Below, piece by piece: positions 23,401 through 33,483 of a DNA stretch of 64,000 nt. The stretch comes from Grammothele lineata (lineage: Eukaryota; Basidiomycota; Agaricomycetes; Polyporales; Polyporaceae): NCBI GenBank assembly GCA_002150815.3, contig NDFF03000055.1:310001-374000 (forward strand), read 5' to 3'. Numbering within the stretch: position 1 is the first letter of the stretch; every line of letters begins with the position of its first letter. The notes under the pieces were generated by a model that was not told where the DNA came from, did no database searches, and saw only the letters and a program-made list of their open reading frames with translations. The position numbers and the translations under genes are program-made.

Positions 23401-24553
23401 ATGGTCCATCGAAAACACTCTGAAGAAGTCAGGTTCCGGGCTGTGATGCTGTACAAGCTGGGCTGGGACATCAAGCTCATCACCGAGGCCCTCGACGTCA
23501 GCAAACGGAGTATTATACGATGGGAGGCTCGGTACAATAGCAACAACGGATCCCTCGCCCTCGACTACGCCCTCTGCGGGAGGCCGTCGAAGCTCCGTGA
23601 CGTGATGCCCGAGCTGGAAGCGCTTGTACAGGAGGATCCGACACTCTATCTTGACGAGTATGCCGACTGGCTGTTACTGACTCACGAGATCCTAGTCTCC
23701 AACAACACCGTGAGCAAGGCCCTCTCAAAGCTTGGCTTGACTCGCAAGAAGCTCCGGAAGACGGCTGCACAGCGCGACGAAGAGCTGCGGGTACAGTGGC
23801 TCGCTGATGTCCGCCGGATGTACACTGCCAAACAGCTTGTCTTCACCGATGAAACTGGCGTCAACAACGGCAACCTCGAGCGCAGGTACGGCCGCTCACG
23901 GCGTGGAGAACGTGCCGAAATCTCCACTGCATTTGCGCCTCTTGGAAATCGTTACTCCATTATTCCGGCACTCACGCTCGATGGTTACATTGCGGTCCGG
24001 CTCCTGCAAGACACCACAGATGGTGACTTGTTCTTTCAATTCATCATCGAGGAAGTTGTATGTCTGCCAACCTGAATGTCACCTGCTTCTCATTTCGAAC
24101 AGCCTGTACTCATAAATTGTTCCTTTAGCTTCCACAGATGCAGCCATTCCCACAGCCTCGGAGTGTCTTGGTGCTCGACAATGCATCCATTCATCGACCA
24201 GAGGAGCTGCAAGATGCACTCGAAGCAGCTGGTAAGTTTTCTTGGATAATGCAAGGCTGGGGCTGCCTGCTTAATCTGATTGTTTCCTCAGGATGTGTTC
24301 TACTCTTCTTGCCTCCGTACTCCCCTGATTTCAACCCCATTGAAGAGAGTTTTAGTGCGTGTGCGTGTGTTGATTGAATATGACACACGAGCAGTTTACT
24401 GACCTTTGCTCAGTGAAAGCATATTTACGTCGCCACGGCACTCGAATGCTGCGCGGGATTGAGATGGAAGCAGAGCTTCTTCATGCCTGCTTCACTTCGG
24501 TTACAGCTGAGAAGGCGCATCAGTGGTTTGCGAATTCAGGTTATGATGTGTAG
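23401..24553 (+). CDS. DD34E transposase, IS630/Tc1/mariner superfamily
   Basis: Four exons (23401-24057, 24129-24231, 24292-24354, 24414-24553) give 320 residues. An N-terminal helix-turn-helix (about residues 8-45, including ALDVSKRSIIRWEARY) and a second DNA-binding region up to about 120 should bind the terminal repeats. The catalytic triad is visible as D150 (FTDETGVNN), D236 (LVLDNASIH) and E271 (YSPDFNPIEESF), with 34 residues between the last two. Family enzymes cut and paste the element into TA sites in the nucleus. All introns have GT-AG ends and keep frame, and no inactivating change was seen. An alternative start upstream in the same frame lies within sequence that looks untranslated, so the ATG at 23401 is preferred. 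Confidence 0.92.
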
Positions 24554-24687
24554 ACGTCCAACTTGGACATTAACTGCTCTATAATAGTACGGCACGAGGG
24601 AGTGACAGTAATTACATGTGAACGTATAATTAAGTGAAGGGACTCGAAAGTAATCGGCCATAACGAGAATGAACTGCCAGATGGCAA

Positions 24688-26703
24688 TCAGCGACGCTCA
24701 CGATTCTCCTTGTGCTTCTGAGAACGATACCAGTTGTCTGCACTGACGATACGTCGAACAGCCATGTCTTCTGCTCCAAGCTTGCGCCACTCTGACGATG
24801 GAAGATCAGCCAGTTTGACACCAGGCTTGAAGCGCATCTGACGAAGCAGCTCCTGCTCGTCGTCATCGAGCTTTGTCTCGGTGAAGTACTCGTCGAGAGT
24901 CGCTGGTGCTAGAGGAGATGACGGTGGATCTCCGTGCGCCCCTTGGTATCCCATGGCTGCACGTTGATCAGCTCCCATTCCTCCGAAGGGCGCACCCATT
25001 CCACCGAAGGGTGTACCCATTCCACCGAAGGGCAGGCCGAATGCACCCATCATGTATGGGGTATGGTGCGGAGCGTACGCGGCATAAGGATGCGCCTCCC
25101 CCATTTGGGGCACGCCGGCAGGAGGCGGAGCAGGCTTTAAAAGCTTCTTCGCACCTGCCGCCGTGAATGCACCCGCCCCGATCGGCGGGCGCTTCTCATC
25201 CGTACGGCCTTGTTCCTGAACAAATGTGAGTACATGGCCGTGACACTAAGACGTGATTGCATACCCAAGCAATTGCCCATTGTTTCGCAGCCCCAGCCGT
25301 GAGCTCCCAATGAAAGCCAGACTCCTTGTCGTGAACGCACTGGATGCTTGGATGGAGCGGACAACCGCGGTACGGATAAAGCCGCATGAGGGTCTCGACC
25401 TTCGGTTGGATACGAGCTTCAATCTCCGCCTGCAGCGTGCCACATAAGCGATGAAACGAAGAGATGTAGAATATCACATACACTGGAGGCCAGCAGAGGA
25501 CGAGCAGCCTCAAAGGTCCGCGGTGGTGCCGCCGCCGGACCGGGGTCCTCGCTGCTGGAGTCATCGCCTTCGAGCTGCTCATTCGTTACCCAAGGCTACT
25601 GGAATGTTTAGAACCGATTACAAGCAACGATGAAACCACATACAAAGGCGCGAGACACCACCTGACGTGGCTCGAGAGGCCTTTCCATGTATATTATGAT
25701 CGACTGGAGGGTCTTCGTCCCTTTGAAGAACTTCTCACGGACCGAATCGTACAGCGCCTCCAAGCCAGCTTTGTTCGTCGCAGGCAAGGTTGAGCTGGCC
25801 GCTGCGGACCGATGGCGATAAAGGAATGTGGACGGACGGAGCCGATTAACCGTGACGCGGATTTCGTCGGCAATGATCTGCAGGAACTCGTCCCACGGCG
25901 TGGCTGTCGTCACAGACATAGGGCCAGCCTGATCGGGAGTTCCTTTGACGAGATGGCCGTTGCGCTTGCCGCGAGCTGAAGACGACGGAACGGGGTCGGC
26001 GGTAACTTCCACATACAGCCGGAAGGCGATCGGCGCGTTAGGGTCAGGAGTTGCCTTGCGAGGACGACCAGGCCCACGAGATGCAGGCGTTGCACGTGGC
26101 GCGGGCGTGCTGCCAGGCTGTGGTGGAGAGTCGCTAGCACGCCGCTTGGACGGAGGGGTCGACGTCGTTCCGGACGGGGAAAGAGAGCGCTTGCGTGGGG
26201 TTTCCGAGGCGGGGACAAGTTCGTGAACAAGCTGGAGCTCATCCTCGTCCGCATCCTCGTCATCCATGATTTCCTGCAACTCTTTCTGAAAGAACTCATC
26301 CATTCGCTCTTGCACAACAGGAGCGCTGCTGGAGGGATCAACGACATTCGGCTTGGATGGCGCCTCGTCGATGATATCCTGAACTGCTGGCTCCTGTGAA
26401 CGTGCCGGGATACGGAGACGAATCTTCAAGCCTGTCAGGTTACCAGGGACAGACCCATATGAGCACTGTAACCAACGCAAAATCATGCAGTCTCGGCGCA
26501 CCAGTAGAGGGGACTACGCGATGGGTAGCCACGCCATTCCGTTCCTCCCCAGCTCTGTCACCACTCCGGGACTTCTCCAAGGGTACCCGAGGAGAAGAAC
26601 CGAGCGAGTCGTCATCGTCAGACACGCTTTTGCCCCGTTTCGTGTCCACATCGTCGCTCCGGGCGACGTCGCTGGCGCTCTTCGCCGAAGAAGCACCTGC
26701 CAT
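24688..26703 (-). CDS. Transposon-borne accessory protein of unknown function
   Basis: Five minus-strand exons (26502-26703, 25662-26431, 25482-25574, 25265-25429, 24688-25215) give 585 residues. In order: a charged, Ser-rich N-terminus; an acidic segment (DDEDADEDE); an AT-hook-like PGRPRK motif; a compact domain around TPWDEFLQIIADEI that could be ubiquitin/PB1-like (guess from spacing); a Cys/His segment (YRGCPLHPSIQCVHDK, then FHWEL) that could bind metal; a Gly/Met-rich repeat (PFGGMG four times in slightly varied form); and a charged C-terminus with a SADNW motif. I recall similar hypothetical proteins being frequent in agaricomycete genomes, but cannot name a family. It converges on the transposase gene and starts just inside the right repeat, so each arm appears to drive one gene. 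A role as regulator or DNA-targeting partner is inference. Confidence 0.8.
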
Positions 26704-26836
26704 CTTGATGCGAGATGAGGGGCGAGACGCCAGCAAAGACGCCTTGGAACATACCTGGGAATCCCTCCGTGACCCTCTGCACAGTCAAGCAAGCCCGTTG
26801 GTGAAGCCTGGAGCAAAGGAGAGACAGCAGACAGTC

Positions 26837-26930
26837 CGACGTGGCTTTTCAGGTATTTTCTGGGATTTCTCGGGTTTTTTGGATTTATTCGCACGCTCGG
26901 CGCCTGGGGCAAACTTTTGGGAAGCAGCTG
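26837..26930. repeat. Right terminal inverted repeat of the transposon
   Basis: Exact inverted copy of 23079-23172. The TA at 26931-26932 follows. The accessory gene starts about 130 bases inward, after a GTATGT donor-like string (26749-26754, minus strand) that mirrors the one in the left arm. Confidence 0.95.
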
Positions 26931-27599
26931 TACCACGAGGAACCCTCTGATGGCTGCTATAAGGAGCTTCAAACGTTGGCTAACGCAAATGTTGTTGTCG
27001 TGGACACCAGCACCGGAGCTAGTGCGGGAACGCCAGCTGGTCGTGGAAGTTTCAGGAAGGACGGACATGGACTGCCTTTCGGTGGCGGAGTTGACGTGCG
27101 TCGAGGCAGACGCGAAATTTTTGGATGCCTACGCCAGTTCAGGTCAGTCATATAAGTGCTTGTGTTACAACGCCCTCTATAACTATTGGACACAGGAGAA
27201 ATTCCGTTATCCGTGACTCTCAATTTACCGTTTTTGCCACATAGTACCGGCGGGGATCTTCGCCGCATGGCAGAACTCCGCGCCCGCCGCCTGTATGGGA
27301 TGTATCCACAACTCTCCCAATATGGGAGGATTTTGATCAGTACACGCCAGTCTCACAGTGCGGAGGATGTACGCATCCATATGGAGCATGCTCACCCTGA
27401 AATCGCCGTTTGTGAGGATAGTGAAGAGAAGAAATGTCCACATTATGACGAGTTCGTTACATGGATACTAGCAGCGGAAGGTATGCCTTATATCGTCTCG
27501 TGCGCGCAAATTAGCTTCACTTGTGACACGATGCGCTGACTGCCAATGGACCTCAATGATTTAGGAAGGGAGAATCCCAGCAGTAGGATGGCAGAATAG

Positions 27600-28446
27600 G
27601 GGAGAAGGAGAAGGCTTATGATTCGCGGTCGTTGGACTGACGGACCGGGGTGTGTAACTCCAGGTATTTCCGAGGTACATGGGCCTCCTACCAGGCCACG
27701 CTATGCGACACACGGAAAGCTCAAGATGAGACGGCAAGTTGGAGGAGTCGTTGGAGGGCGGTGCCGTGGGTGCACAGTATCGTTTACACGATGTAGATGG
27801 ACCGTATTGCTTCACTAATCGATACAAGTATAAAATAAAGCGCGAATACTTCACGAGAGAAAAAATGAGAATTGCCACTTGTCTACTCCGAGATCCTACC
27901 CCTACTTATCCTCCGCTTCCACATCTTTTCCGAAACTCATGTCGAGTGTCTCCGACATCTGATTAAATCTCTTCATTAACGTCTTGATACAACTCAACAC
28001 GACGGGCGGCATCAGCAATAAATTCCGCGCTCTTTGCCTGCCTTAGACTGTGTGAGTGGTCTTATTGCATCTTAAATCATCTTTTCATACATTTTCGCTC
28101 ACTTTCAGGTCCAAAATAAGGCTGAATCAGACGGAATCAGACGGTTTCAGACCATGTAAGGTGAGCTTACAGACGATTGAGTGGATTAAGACCAGCTAAG
28201 GCAGATATAAGGCAACACAATTTATTCCTGATGCCGCCGGAGCCTCCCTGAGGCTCGGTCGAGCTGTGCTGATTGAAGCTGCTCAGTCCGGGGTAGGTAC
28301 TCAAGAGATCTATCAAGTTAGAAATCACGCTTTACAACACGCTTCTGGTTTTGCAGCCCTCCTTTGGCCGGTACATACAAGCACTACTACGCCACGAATG
28401 ACGAGAGCAAGACGGAAACCAAGCAGACATCGCCAACTCATCACAC
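27600..28446. other. Intergenic region, no gene seen
   Basis: About 850 bases between the F-box gene end and the stop of the minus-strand gene at 28447. The sequence is AT-richer, with short frames only, and should contain the 3' UTRs of both genes. Confidence 0.6.
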
Positions 28447-29868
28447 TTACACCTGCTCCTCCTTGACACCATCGAACTCCCCAGCTTGAATCCTCTCGAG
28501 TGCGTCTCGTACGCCCCGCTGTACCGCCTCGTCTCGCTCCATTTGCTCCTGATGTAGCCTCTCCTTGAGCCTCTTGATGCGACGCCTTGCGACGATGAGC
28601 GCAGCTGCGTCGGCGCTTTGTGAGGCACTCGGAGATGCCACGGAAGGTCCATCCACGAGTTCTACTTGGGGCGTCGGACTCAGAGGGCGGTCCAGTAGAA
28701 TCATTACCTCGTCGGACGAAGAATGGCTTGTGCTGGTTTCCGAGCCAGCGTGTTCATCTTCCTCGAGCTCTGTGAGCGATGACATAAACTTCGAACGGCT
28801 GTTGACAGACGAAGGGCGGATCAGCGAAAGTGTGAGTCGTGCAGAAAAGAACGCAGACCTCGAAGATTTATTGCGTGGGGCATGTTCTAGCCCTCGCTGG
28901 TTCTGCTGGGCCTGCGAAATGAAACTCATGAGCTCTTCGAGCAATGAACTGCCACAGGCTCACCTCACGCACAAGCGGTACTTTACCCCTACCAATCCGC
29001 AACTCCTTGTCGTCGAGCACTACCGGCGCGCGCGGCGGCACCCTCGGGAACTCCCCGCACTCCGGCGTGGCCGCGCGCTTCCCGCGGATATCCCACAACT
29101 TCTTTTGCCCTTTCGAGACCCGCGCACGCAGGTCCACGAACCACGTCGGGACGTCCGAGTTATGCAGCCGCGACCACTTCTCCGATACGGCGATCGGCTC
29201 CGGGTAGATGTCCGGGTTCGCGGCCATGCGGAGCGCGCGCACAGTGCGGTACGCGCGGAGGTCGTCGCGCGTGCCGGGGTTGAGGCCCCCGACGTCGGCG
29301 ACGACGACGCGCGAGCACGCGACATTGCTGCTGCGCATGCACGCGAAGCAGCGCGGGCCCTGCAGGACGAACTGCAGGCAGTCCCGGTCGGCCGCGACGC
29401 AGGCGCTACAGCGGGCATCCTGGTAAACGTGACTCCCATTCAGACAGGATTGCAGGACGCCTCCGCAGCGCGCCGACGGAGGACGAAACAACGACGGCGT
29501 ACCCGGGGCACCTTTTGCCAATCCCATGGGAGCTCTTCCGGTGGGAACCCTTCTTCTGGTGGGACGTATTTTCGAGGCTTCTTCGCCGGACGATACCCTG
29601 ATACTGTGCTAGAGGCATTTGGGAAGTATTCGGAGTCAATTTTGCGTTTTGAGGCGGGACGAACAGGCGAGAGAGCGCGGGACGGGGTGATGAGCACATC
29701 GGAGCGCAGCGAGGGTCCCTCAGAGACTGCCGCGGCCGCGGTCTCCGCAGCAACCAACTTGCGCGGGGGAATTTTGATAGTGAGTTGGCGAGCATTGTTC
29801 GTCGAAGAAAAACGAGTTGCTATGTTCGGCGCCTTATTTGAGTCTACATGGAGAGAGCGAGATGACAT
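28447..29868 (-). CDS. Zn2Cys6-like cysteine-cluster protein, copy A
   Basis: Three exons (29503-29868, 28964-29419, 28447-28911) give 428 residues. A Ser/Thr-rich N-terminus leads to a YVPPEEGFPPEE...WDWQKVP motif (about 100-122). Immediately after a phase-0 intron comes a six-cysteine cluster: C126, C129, C136, C146, C149, C157. This matches the C-x2-C-x6-C-x9-C-x2-C-x7-C spacing of fungal Zn2Cys6 domains. The loop between the second and third cysteine lacks the basic residues of GAL4-type DNA binders. A middle block (RAYRTVR ... VPTWF) and a charged helical C-terminus (ARRRIKRLKERLHQEQ) follow. Copies B (33484) and C (56761) share the layout. A possible additional intron in the last exon (28759-28818 region) would shorten it. 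The start could lie in an unseen upstream exon. Confidence 0.72.
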
Positions 29869-31127
29869 TTGTGCCTCTGGTTGTACGTCCGTAGGCCGTG
29901 AGGATGAACTGGAGTGGAACGCAGACAGCGCTACGCATGATTATTGTCAAATCTCAGATACACAGCCGGATATGCTAGTAAACAACGCACTTGGATTCTC
30001 CCACCACTGAAGAGTTTGAATAAGCCCCACATCCGCTAGAGCCTCGCCAGTCCGCTGGGCGTCAGGCGTTGGCATGATTGGGAAGTCTTTGCCAGCCCAA
30101 CGGGCCTCAAGGATGGGCGCGAGAGATGGACGGAGAGCCGCGCGTCCCAGACAGCGGTCTCTCGGCCTCCAAGGACGCGTAGGAACTTTACGTCAGCCCA
30201 ACCTGACGAAGGAGGTAGTCGAGTTGAAGCCCGAAGCGCAAGTCCAACGCAAGTCAATATTGTCGCCCACGCACTAACCGTGGGACGATTACCGTTAGTA
30301 GAACATCCACAGTCAATGGAGGGTTAATCAGAGAACACACTTGTCACAGTACTGTCCTGGGTCCCTTATCGTCTGAAGATGCCTGTTGAGACTCGCCGGG
30401 CCCGTTCTCGCCGGTGGGTATCGAGAATCGCTGGCTTAAAAAGGCTAGTTATGTTGTTAGGATGTTGGGAGAACTTACTGTCTTGCTAAGTCGGGCGCCC
30501 ACCCCCCTTCAGTTTACCCCATCAGGAGAACGGTGTGTGGGCAATAGTTGTCAATTGTGAAGTGGAAACAGGTGGCAGAGTGAGATCATCCCGACAATAG
30601 GCGCTATAGTGCCTCAGCATTACCGGCAGTAAGCTGGGTTTGAAATTGATCAATGATTGGTAGAGCGGACTTGTGGCGATGCTTCAAGACTCTTTGCAGC
30701 GCTACTACATGACCCCTTCCAACTCGGAGCCTTGCTGCAACCACAAAGCACAAGCTCTCTATTCACGACAAGCCAATGAGTACTGGTGAAGAGGCGCACA
30801 GTGTTTCTGTCCCGTTCAGGAGCACAGAGGCTGATCTCCTTTTGGTATGCGCAGCTGGCATGGATTAGCGGGTTGCTGCGAGCGATCAACGAGTCGAAGG
30901 TGCGGGTTCACGGCATCTGCGCGCGCGCGTCGGGGGCGGCTTCAACTACAACGTCGATGCGCACCCTTCGGACAGAAGCCTTGGCCTGGTGCCGAAGAGC
31001 ACTGCTGTACAGTCCGACCACTTTCGCTGGCGTTGCATGATGCATATATAACCACGCGGTAACGGCGAGTCCTGCACAGTGAGAACAACCTTCGTCTCTT
31101 GCCAGTCCCCATAGTACTTCGCTATTC
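29869..31127. other. Intergenic region, no gene seen
   Basis: About 1.26 kb between two divergently oriented genes, the cysteine-cluster copy A (minus) and the FAD monooxygenase (plus). It must hold both promoters. Several short frames exist without family motifs. Confidence 0.6.
31043..31052 (+). promoter_or_regulatory. TATA box of the FAD monooxygenase gene
   Basis: CATATATAAC lies about 80 bases before the ATG at 31128, a typical spacing for a fungal TATA promoter with a short 5' UTR. Confidence 0.55.
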
Positions 31128-33360
31128 ATGAACTCAAGCGCGTCTCCTGTTCTCGTTGTGAGTTATACTACGTCCTCGTCGCCATATACATCTCACTCAG
31201 CCTCGAAAAGATTGGTGCGGGTCCAACCGGCCTCGTAGCAGCCCTTGTGCTTGCTAAAAGCGGCGTCCCTGTACGCATCATCGACAAACTCCCCGAACCA
31301 CACGTCATGTCTCGGGGCAGCGGAATCCATGTATGTAACCGCAGCCATTGTTGGACCTATGAACATCACCTGACGGAGCTACTACGCCTACTAATTTCTT
31401 GAATGCTACCGCTACAGGCCCGAACCATAGAAATTGCTCACTTCCTTGGCGTTCTTGACGATCTTCGTCACGAATCTCAGCCTCTCCACCCGATGAGGTC
31501 CTACAAGACGCCCGGCGGGGTCGAAGTAGAGCGCACTTGGAAAATGTTTGAGGCGGGTCCTCCTACTCCTGACAGACCTTATGTGGGTCATCCAAGGCAT
31601 GCTTTGTGTATTGCCAACCGACTACTTTACTCTCCAGGGCACGATTACAGTCGATCAATACCTCAACGAACGTGTCCTGCGCAAGCACCTCAACGCTTAT
31701 GGCGTTCACGTCGAGCAGGGAACCGAACCTGACTCGCTCCAGCAAGAGGCAGACGGCGTCATCGTTACTTTGAAGAAAGCCGGTACTGACGGAGGAGAGA
31801 TCATTGACACGTTTCGAGCATCGTATGTGATCGGTGCTGATGGAGCCAGAGGTGAGACTTTCGAATGCTCCGCCGGGCTGTTCAACTCACTTACCTCGCC
31901 TACCGCCAGGAATGACGCGCAAGTTCATCGGCGCCACGTTCGAAGGAGAGAGCAAGGACGCAGATGGGGGAGTGTGGGCAGAATGTGAGCTCGAAGGCGA
32001 GGGGCTCACGGCAGACGTGCGTACTCTTCGTAATAATTCCATGACCGTCAGGACTGACTGGATCGCGCTAGTTCCGTCATTTGTGGACTCATCCAACAAG
32101 TAGATTCACGTGCGTTTCGCATCGCCAAGAAACAGCAGTGTCCCGCATTACTGATCTGCTTTCTCAACAGTGCCATGGCACGTCCTAAACGCTACGGTGG
32201 ATTTCACGTAGGCGTCGTCTGTCCAGGTTACGACCCCTTCGACATCCAAGATTCGGTCAAGTTCGTGGAGCTTTTCCACGAGATAACCGGTCGTAAAGAC
32301 ATCATCTTCAAGCGTGTTTCGGCCCTCATGCACTGGCAGTGAGTGTGAAAGGTCTTCTTGATGCCTCCAAAACTGAATGACTGGCACCCTCTGGCCGAAA
32401 ATGAGAATGGTGAACAAGTTCTCTGAAGGTCGAGTGTTCATCGCAGGAGGTAAGTGATCATATCGTTGCCAGTAGTCGTACGTAACTCATTCAATCGGCT
32501 GCAGATGCAGCCCACATCCACTCTCCAACGGGAGGTCAAGGCCTGAACACTAGTGTTCAAGATTCAGTAAGTGATTCCGGGGAGAGTTCATGTAACGCTT
32601 CTCTGACGCGTTCCAGTTTAACCTAGCCTGGAAGATCGCTCTGGCACACAAGGGCATTGCCACGCCAGTGCTCTTGGACTCATACAACACTGAGCGCCTT
32701 CCTATCGTGGCCCAGATGCTCTTCACCACTACCGGCCTGTACACGATCACCATGACCAAGACCGCGCACGACGTCCCAATGACACGAGCGGACGACGCAG
32801 AGGAGAAGAGCCGTTTCATGGAGTGGAAGAACCGCGCGCTCTCGCAGCTCGACGTCAACTACCGGTACAGCCCTGTGGTCCTCGACGCCCGGGGTACGGA
32901 AGGGCGGACCCGGGACGACATGGTTTCTCTCGCATACCGGGGCTACGGGCCCCAAGGGGGCATTCGTGCTGGGGACCGCGCGCCGCAGGCGCCAGGACTC
33001 GTTGACGCGGCGGGCAAAGAGACGACTCTCTTCGACCTCTTCACACCCATAAAGCACACAATTCTGGCCTTCGCGGATGGAACAGAGCTCATCAAAGACG
33101 TTGCGCGCCACGCTGAAGCCTACTCTGCTGGGATCGTGCAAACAATCGTCCTCTCACGCGGCGGGGTCCCAGCGAACGCGGATGCTGCCCCCGCTTCAGC
33201 AGCTTTCCATGATCGTGATGGACATGCTACTCGCGCATATCAGGTGGATGGAGATGCACCTAAAGTCGTTGTGGTGAGGCCGGATGGATACATAGGGGCA
33301 TTCGTGTACGACATGGCGGGAGTTACGGATTACTTCTCCATGCTCTTCAACCTAGCGTAG
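31128..33360 (+). CDS. FAD-dependent aromatic-ring monooxygenase (PHBH/phenol hydroxylase family)
   Basis: Ten exons (31128-31157, 31211-31330, 31418-31582, 31638-31851, 31910-32016, 32072-32109, 32171-32338, 32406-32449, 32505-32566, 32617-33360) give 563 residues. The Rossmann GAGPTG dinucleotide motif is at 12-17, the second FAD/NADPH contact (IGADGARG) near 170-177, and the ribityl-binding GD motif (FIAGDAAHIHSPTGGQGLN) near 293-309. The last 130 residues look like the thioredoxin-like domain of phenol hydroxylases (FAD_binding_3 plus Phe_hydrox_dim). Family members hydroxylate phenolic substrates using NADPH and O2; the substrate cannot be told from sequence. The junction of exons 7 and 8 is uncertain: the usual PxMRM motif before VNKFSEG lies at about 32395 with no acceptor AG upstream of it, so either that motif is lost or the splice is unusual. 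Confidence 0.85.
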
Positions 33361-33483
33361 AGCGCGGATTCGTCTGACAGTAGAACCCATGTATGCGACG
33401 CAAAGGAGAGAAAATCACTAGATACAGCGTATTTATACAAGCCACAAAGGAAGGTGGCAAGCATCGATGGTAGCACAAGACTG

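Larger units (their letters stand above)
23079..26930 (+). mobile_element. Tc1/mariner-like DNA transposon with two convergent genes
   Basis: The element is 3,852 bp. Its ends are perfect 94-bp inverted repeats (23079-23172 and 26837-26930) starting CAGCTGCTTCCC. It is flanked by TA on both sides (23077-23078 and 26931-26932), the target duplication typical of the IS630/Tc1/mariner superfamily. Inside are a DD34E transposase gene on the plus strand (23401-24553) and a second gene on the minus strand (24688-26703), with their stops 134 bases apart. Beyond the perfect repeats, the arms stay recognisably similar (23211-23240 against 26769-26798). Identical ends and preserved host frame point to recent insertion and possible current competence. 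Most fungal Tc1/mariner elements carry only a transposase gene, so the second gene is notable. Confidence 0.95.
22058..27599 (+). pseudogene. F-box protein gene disrupted by a transposon
   Basis: The ATG at 22058 opens a frame with an N-terminal F-box-like segment (about residues 11-60: LPIELCWLVVDEV, then a CALVHSAWRSRAQ motif). This is the agaricomycete F-box arrangement, expected to link SKP1 of an SCF ubiquitin ligase to substrates. Coding sequence runs to 23078 and is then cut by the transposon at 23079-26930. It resumes in the same frame at 26933-27142, followed by exons 27196-27480 and 27565-27599 (introns 27143-27195 and 27481-27564). The host parts sum to 1,551 bases, exactly 517 codons, with the break at codon 340-341. 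As it stands, translation would run through the left terminal repeat and stop at 23446, adding about 120 transposon-encoded residues and losing the C-terminal third. If 27481 is not spliced, the frame instead ends at 27539. Confidence 0.85.

Noticed and set aside
28565..30010. 481-codon plus-strand frame
   Set aside because: It is the antisense of cysteine-cluster copy A, whose minus-strand reading has matching motifs, introns and paralogues.
32017..32103. Reading exon 5 of the monooxygenase straight through to the stop at 32101
   Set aside because: Splicing at 32017-32071 restores family-like sequence (HLWTHPTSRFT, then MARPKRYGGF) and a full-length enzyme.
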